Shown in pieces: positions 51,390 to 56,043 of a stretch of DNA of 56,043 nucleotides. How positions within the stretch are numbered: position 1 is the first letter of the stretch; each line of letters opens with the position of its first letter. Source of the stretch: Alistipes sp. (lineage in GTDB: Bacteria; Bacteroidota; Bacteroidia; Bacteroidales; Rikenellaceae); assembly GCA_017465055.1 (NCBI GenBank), contig JAFTWZ010000012.1, positions 1 through 56,043 on the forward strand. The letters run 5' to 3'. The notes beneath the pieces are model-generated. The model saw only the letters and a program-made list of their open reading frames with translations, did no database searches and was not told the origin of the DNA. The position numbers and the translations under genes were made by a program.

Positions 51390-53011
51390 GGATGTAATAG
51401 TCGTTTGCTACGCCTGCGTAACCGCAAACGCAATCTTATGTCGTGGCGTATAAACTTATGAATGGCTCGATAAGTAGGCTCAATCACTCTCATTGGTCGA
51501 ATGTCACTATATCGCAACATAAGTCCGATTAGGCATACAATAGCTACGAATAGCAACCAACCGTAAATCTCCTTCATAGATTCAAGTAGTGACTGCACTT
51601 GTACCATACCATACAACTCTCCAAATTGAGTGTGTGAAGTGGAGAGTTCTACGCTGTCCATTCTTTCGCCAAGCAACATCGAGTTGCGAGTCATTACAAC
51701 CTTCAATGCTCGACCTACAATGGCATTGCCAATAGGTGCAGCCAATGCTGCACTGAACATATTTTGGAATGACAAGCCGTGCAGGAATGTATAGGGGAAA
51801 GGCAGTCGGGCATTTGCCGTTAGCATCATCACAGCAACCATTACATAACCTGCCGAGCGCACAAATACGGGCAGGTAGAGTGCCTCTTTGGGCAGATTGT
51901 AGTCTATGCGGAAATAGAAATATGCCAAGTAAAATGCGAAGCACGAGAAAGCAATTACCAGCATACGCTGATAGCTCCACTTGCGGCGTGCGAAGGTCTG
52001 CCAAGTGAAAAGAATACCTATCACCACGCCGATGATTGACACCCAATTGAGTGTTAGCGTATTCAGATGGTCGTATCCCAAAACACCCTCCATCAATGCG
52101 TGCTCGAAGATGTGCGATGGGGCAAGTAGTAAATCCATAACGAGGATTACTGCCACGCAGGTCAGCACCAACGGAAAACGGAAGATGTTAAAACCTATAT
52201 AGGGGTGGCGCAAATAAGTTGAACGCCACCAATTCATACCAAAAGTTACCACCGCCAATATTGTTGCGAACCAGATGTGTTCCGACTGCCACCAATCGTA
52301 GTGCTCGCCATATACGCAGACGAAGAGTATCGACATTGCCGTCGCACCCCACAGCAACATACCTACCCAATCAATGCCCAACAATGGCAGGCGTGGCATA
52401 ATGGAGATACCCTTGTAGCAGATAATCACAATGAGATACATCACCAGCAAAGCGCCGATAATAAGCCAATACATATAGTGCCACGAAGCCCACACCGATA
52501 GAGAGAGGGCGGCTATGCCCGTAAGTTGGATTGTGCCGTTCACCATTAGGTAGATGTAACAAAACCATATCGACATATCTCTTTTGGGAGTAATCCATAA
52601 CTGAATGGTGGAGTTGCACTCGTATATTGCCCACATACGGAAGAATCCCGACACAAGACATACTCCCACCAATAGAGGTACGCTGCTTGTGTGCATACAT
52701 ATCAGGTTGGCGGCAATGAGCACCGAGATACAACTACCGAGTGCTGTCTTTGGTCTTACGGCCCACTTCAAGCGGAACATAATGGCGAAGAAGAGTGCCA
52801 TACCCACCAGCGAGGCATAGCCAGCCATCATAATGTCCTCCTGCAAAAGTTGGGTTGAACCAACCATATCGCTCACGGCAGCAAGATAGACTCCTCCCGT
52901 GCAGTTGAATACTATGATGAAGAGTATCAGCAGCCACGGCTTCACCTTTTCGGGGATAAAGCGTATCTGCGGAATCGAAAATGGTTGATTTGGATTGTGA
53001 TGATGCCCCAT
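51377..53011 (-). CDS. MFS multidrug efflux permease, DHA2 (EmrB-like)
   Basis: A 544-residue inner-membrane transporter with about 14 hydrophobic segments, first at about 25-47. The His-rich start (MGHHHNPNQ) is odd but short. DHA2 members export drugs or other amphiphiles by proton antiport. The gene is the last of a TolC-like, HlyD-like, MFS series, the layout of EmrAB-TolC type tripartite pumps. The ATG overlaps the stop of the HlyD-like gene by one base (TAATG). The cytoplasmic C-terminal tail is strongly basic (RLRLRLRRRSKR). Confidence 0.88.
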   Translation of the reverse strand: MGHHHNPNQPFSIPQIRFIPEKVKPWLLILFIIVFNCTGGVYLAAVSDMVGSTQLLQEDIMMAGYASLVGMALFFAIMFRLKWAVRPKTALGSCISVLIAANLICMHTSSVPLLVGVCLVSGFFRMWAIYECNSTIQLWITPKRDMSIWFCYIYLMVNGTIQLTGIAALSLSVWASWHYMYWLIIGALLVMYLIVIICYKGISIMPRLPLLGIDWVGMLLWGATAMSILFVCVYGEHYDWWQSEHIWFATILAVVTFGMNWWRSTYLRHPYIGFNIFRFPLVLTCVAVILVMDLLLAPSHIFEHALMEGVLGYDHLNTLTLNWVSIIGVVIGILFTWQTFARRKWSYQRMLVIAFSCFAFYLAYFYFRIDYNLPKEALYLPVFVRSAGYVMVAVMMLTANARLPFPYTFLHGLSFQNMFSAALAAPIGNAIVGRALKVVMTRNSMLLGERMDSVELSTSHTQFGELYGMVQVQSLLESMKEIYGWLLFVAIVCLIGLMLRYSDIRPMRVIEPTYRAIHKFIRHDIRLRLRLRRRSKRLLHPYQT

Positions 53012-54045
53012 TAGTACAGCACTTTACATTCTACATTCATACCAGCACTCACTCGCTCCATCGCCTCCGTGTCGTTATCCTCTGCAAAATCGATACGAAC
53101 GGGGATACGCTGCTCGATTTTTACGAAATTGCCCGATGAGTTATCCTGAGGCATAAGCGAGAAACTTGCTCCCGTAGCACGAGAAATCGAGCGTACAACG
53201 CCTTTGAATTTATGGTTAGGGACCGCATCAACTTCAATCTCCACCTCGCAGCCCTCGGTTATGTTTGCAGTCTGCGTCTCCTTATAGTTGGCGACAATCC
53301 ACTTCTCCTCCGAATCGACAATATCGACAAGCGTTTGCCCGGGTTGAATGAGCTGTCCCTGCTGAATCTCCTTGCGACCCGTGTAGCCATCGCAGGGTGC
53401 GAGCACAACGGTATATGAGAGGTTCAAACGAGCCAACTCCAATGCAGCCTCTGCCAACTTTATACCCGCCTCATTCTGTCCCAAGCGAGTATTCTGCTCA
53501 CGACTCACCGACTGAACGCTCTCCTTTTGGCGTTTAAGCATATCGTAACGAGCCTTCGCCGCCAAATATGCGGTATTCATATCGTCGTATTGTTGGCGGG
53601 TAACGGCATTCTGCTCATAGAGCGTGCTGAAGCGCTGGTAGTTGCGTTCGGCATTTTCAAAGACGATACGAGCCTCCTCGATACTTGCGTCAGTTACCGA
53701 TAGATTGGTCGCGGTCGTTGAAATCACATTGTGCATTGCATCCTTGCCTGTTTGGGCATTGGCAAGATTCGCCTCCGCCTGCGCCACCATATAACGATAC
53801 TCCGCATCCTCGATAATTACAAGCGTGTCGCCCTTGTTTACCTTCTGATACTCGTCAAAACGCACCTCCTTGATATATCCCTGCACTCGTGAGTTTACGG
53901 GTACGATGAGTTGCTTTACCTGTGCATTTTCGGTAAACTCTACATTGCCCAAGTGAATAAACTTCTCGCAAACCCAAGCGATTGCACCGAGCAAAAGGAT
54001 GCAAGCAAAAATATTGTAAATCAGTTTTTTAGTCTTTCTTGTCAT
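53011..54045 (-). CDS. HlyD/EmrA-family periplasmic adaptor
   Basis: A 344-residue membrane-fusion protein. One N-terminal membrane segment (about 9-25) is followed by a biotinyl-lipoyl-like domain (VPVNSRVQGYIKEVRFDEYQKVNKGDTLVIIED), a long alpha-hairpin (about 80-200) with coiled-coil character, the second lipoyl half (LAPCDGYTGRKEIQQGQLIQPGQ), and a beta-barrel end. It bridges the inner-membrane permease and the outer-membrane channel. It follows the TolC-like gene by 12 bp and is coupled to the permease. Confidence 0.93.
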   Translation of the reverse strand: MTRKTKKLIYNIFACILLLGAIAWVCEKFIHLGNVEFTENAQVKQLIVPVNSRVQGYIKEVRFDEYQKVNKGDTLVIIEDAEYRYMVAQAEANLANAQTGKDAMHNVISTTATNLSVTDASIEEARIVFENAERNYQRFSTLYEQNAVTRQQYDDMNTAYLAAKARYDMLKRQKESVQSVSREQNTRLGQNEAGIKLAEAALELARLNLSYTVVLAPCDGYTGRKEIQQGQLIQPGQTLVDIVDSEEKWIVANYKETQTANITEGCEVEIEVDAVPNHKFKGVVRSISRATGASFSLMPQDNSSGNFVKIEQRIPVRIDFAEDNDTEAMERVSAGMNVECKVLY

Positions 54046-54057
54046 AATATTATTGTT

Positions 54058-55371
54058 TTATAAATTACCAGATGTATTTTTAAGTTTATAATAGTTGAAT
54101 ATCACATTGATACGAGCATTTACCAACTTCAATTCCGCATCAAGCAGTTGTGTTGAAGCATCAAGCATATCGGTTACAAGAGCGATGTCGTTGCGATAGC
54201 GATTTTCTATTACTTGGTAATTCTCGTTGGCAAGTTGCACGCTCTTTTCCAATGTGGCTACCTCATCGTATGCCTCCATATACCTCACATAGTCCGATTG
54301 AATAGTAAGCGATGTCTGTTCCACGACCTCATCTTGACGACGACGGCTCAACATTGTACTATATTGCGCCTGTCTGATGCTCTTGTTTGCCTTGTAAAGA
54401 GAGTGGATAGGGAACGATACGCCAACTCCAATATACCAATAGTTGAAATTCTTATTTATCACGGGCACCTCAATGGTAATCGGGCCATCGAAGTGGTTAG
54501 CAGCAACAAGGGCAATCTTTGGGAGTCGCTCCGAGCGAGCCAGCTTTTCGCCTCGCTCACCCATCTTAACAGCCAAAGCCGACTGCTTCACGGCGTGGGC
54601 ATTACTCTCAGCCATCTGCTGCCAATATGCAACACCCTCCATTGGTAGTATTTTTGCAAGCATTGTGGTATCAGGTTCGATTTGGGTATCGGCAGGCAAG
54701 CCAAGCATCGTAACCAAATCATAATTAAGAATCTCTACCGAGTTCTCAACTCTTCTTCTTGCGAGTTCAAAGTTCTTGAGTTGCAACTCGTAGCGAGTAA
54801 CATCGTTTTGAAGAGCCACACCAGCCTTGTTGCGAGCTTTCGTGTCCTCAATGACGATGCGGGTCAGTTCAATACTCTTATCGTAAACCTTTAATGCATT
54901 GTGTAGTTTGTATAGGTCAAGATAGAATCCCGTAAGCATAAAACGGATGCGTGAGCGCGCAGCTTCACGGTTTACGCCCGCCATCTCCTCTTTAAGTTTA
55001 GCCATAGCAACACCATTTGTTACAGCACCTCCAGCATAGATGAGTTGGGTCGCTTCGATGGCAAAATTATTCCCGAAATGGGGCATTGGAACACTCTGTC
55101 CATTCTTAAACTCTCGGTCTAAAAGATAACCATTGCCGAGATAACTCGCCGACAGAGATAGATCAATATCGGGTAGATAGCCGTTTTTAGCCACCTTGAC
55201 CCCCTGTTGTGCCTCAATGACCGCAGCATCCTCAGCCTTTATTGTTTTGCTATTTTCATCTGCCAGAGCAAACATCTGCTCTAAGGTCAGTACATAAGTA
55301 TTTTGGGCATAGCTACCCTCAGCCCATAATGATGTACACAACACCATTATGAGCAAACGTACTTTGCTCAT
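54058..55371 (-). CDS. TolC-family outer membrane efflux protein
   Basis: A 437-residue protein with a Sec signal peptide (cleavage probably after GSYA, residue 22). Two OEP repeats of helical coiled-coil type follow, with LTLEQMFALADENSKTIK at the start and YLPDIDLSLSASYLGNGY, then the second half with ERLPKIALVAANHF. It forms the outer-membrane channel of the tripartite pump. It is the first gene of the efflux operon, with a putative promoter at 55543-55550. No adjacent regulator gene is seen. Confidence 0.92.
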   Translation of the reverse strand: MSKVRLLIMVLCTSLWAEGSYAQNTYVLTLEQMFALADENSKTIKAEDAAVIEAQQGVKVAKNGYLPDIDLSLSASYLGNGYLLDREFKNGQSVPMPHFGNNFAIEATQLIYAGGAVTNGVAMAKLKEEMAGVNREAARSRIRFMLTGFYLDLYKLHNALKVYDKSIELTRIVIEDTKARNKAGVALQNDVTRYELQLKNFELARRRVENSVEILNYDLVTMLGLPADTQIEPDTTMLAKILPMEGVAYWQQMAESNAHAVKQSALAVKMGERGEKLARSERLPKIALVAANHFDGPITIEVPVINKNFNYWYIGVGVSFPIHSLYKANKSIRQAQYSTMLSRRRQDEVVEQTSLTIQSDYVRYMEAYDEVATLEKSVQLANENYQVIENRYRNDIALVTDMLDASTQLLDAELKLVNARINVIFNYYKLKNTSGNL

Positions 55372-55542
55372 ACAATATTTATATTTTAATAGTGATTTAA
55401 AAGAGAATTACATTACCTTCAGTCCTCCCAATTCGTACTGATATTGTGATGATACGGGATGTAGATATACGAAGCTGAAATGTAGTAATGTAAATATATA
55501 TTTGTTCTCATATTGATGAAGAACTTTGTGCTCTTCGGAGTG

Positions 55543-55550
55543 CAAAGGTA
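55543..55550 (-). promoter_or_regulatory. -7 box of the efflux operon
   Basis: TACCTTTG on the minus strand fits the consensus exactly and lies about 170 bases before the TolC-like ATG. The -33 position reads TTAC-like rather than TTTG. The leader shows no feature I can name. The gap from 55551 to 55706 holds AT-rich sequence with no gene. Confidence 0.5.
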
Positions 55551-55706
55551 CAAAAAATAACGCAAAGTTGTAAGGCTACGATTTCGATATTTTTTTAGAA
55601 GAGTGTATGATATGGCTGAATATAAGCGCTTTAATAGTCTTAATGAATAAGGTTTAGTTTACACCATTGGCTATATACCCAAAACGGGCTAAACTTATTT
55701 TCGTTT

Positions 55707-56030
55707 AGTCTGAAATTCTGGTGGAGTAATAAATGATATCAATACGTCATCGCGAAGAATTGCATCTACGAGCGGTAGTGATACCTACTTGGGTCTATGC
55801 AATTCTGTGGCGATCTTCCTTAGTTTATACTTCAGTATTGATACGTAAGAGTTGTAATCACACTCCGCACCGCACACACGACTATCAATCACACTTTGCA
55901 CGGCACACAGGACTATCAATCACGCTCCGCGCGGCCCTATAAACAGCGGAAGACCCCCACGTCGGAGCATAGTGGCGTTATCACACTCCGCGCACTCATA
56001 CTTGCTCCTCCTCGGGGTGACGATATTTAA
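55707..56030. repeat. Terminal structured repeat, copy 2
   Basis: Direct copy of 1-291 with the same branched fold (equivalent positions 55749-55814). It differs by scattered substitutions and by a duplicated segment of about 32 bp around the cactatcaatcac motif, which makes it longer. The ORF across it is not supported as a gene. The window ends 13 bases after it. Confidence 0.75.
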
Positions 56031-56043
56031 TTCTTCCCACTGA

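Noticed and set aside
1-56043. Whole window as a composite mobile element bounded by direct repeats
   Set aside because: It contains many essential genes and no integrase, transposase or transfer genes; an assembly break at a dispersed repeat is simpler.

Overview
The window reads as chromosomal DNA of a member of the Bacteroidales (Bacteroidota). The signs are promoters of the type TTTG-N18-20-TAnnTTTG, lipoproteins with N-terminal lipoboxes, GH92 and GH97 glycosidases, a Bacteroidota-type TonB, a three-domain IspG, and a radical SAM/lipoprotein cassette known from this order. I cannot assign a genus. I support 40 protein genes and no tRNA, rRNA or CRISPR array.

Region 1 (about 0.4-11.7 kb) is mostly housekeeping: rplY-pth (translation), dxs-dapD (isoprenoid and lysine/peptidoglycan precursors), pyrH-thioredoxin-like-frr, a CotH-family lipoprotein, and ispG-recO. 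Five tandem units of about 128 bp follow frr. Two inverted copies of a 110-120 bp palindromic element sit at 478-585 and 9380-9499. Region 2 (12.0-14.9 kb) holds four tandem small paralogous lipoproteins and a radical SAM/SPASM enzyme.

Region 3 (14.9-30.3 kb) holds priA-comF, a YitT-family membrane protein, an operon rlmN-GH97-GH92-GH92 (glycan degradation), tonB, and hflX-upp followed by an exported protein of unknown function.

Region 4 (30.4-50.3 kb) is the striking part. It is a single minus-strand operon of ten genes, about 20 kb long, behind one near-consensus promoter. It encodes three divergent Hsp70/actin-fold ATPases and a 2036-residue membrane protein that joins a SEDS (RodA/FtsW-like) domain to a penicillin-binding-protein transpeptidase domain, with the SxxK, SxN and KTG motifs intact. 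It also encodes bitopic proteins with coiled-coil or exported domains and small proteins I do not recognise. I infer a self-contained envelope machine that couples cytoplasmic actin/Hsp70-fold ATPases to peptidoglycan synthesis, loosely analogous to MreB-MreC/RodZ-RodA-PBP2. I do not recognise it as a described system.

Region 5 (50.7-55.4 kb) holds an isoprenylcysteine-methyltransferase-like membrane protein and a tripartite efflux operon (TolC-like, HlyD-like, 14-TM MFS). The window begins and ends inside direct copies of one structured repeat of about 300 bp.
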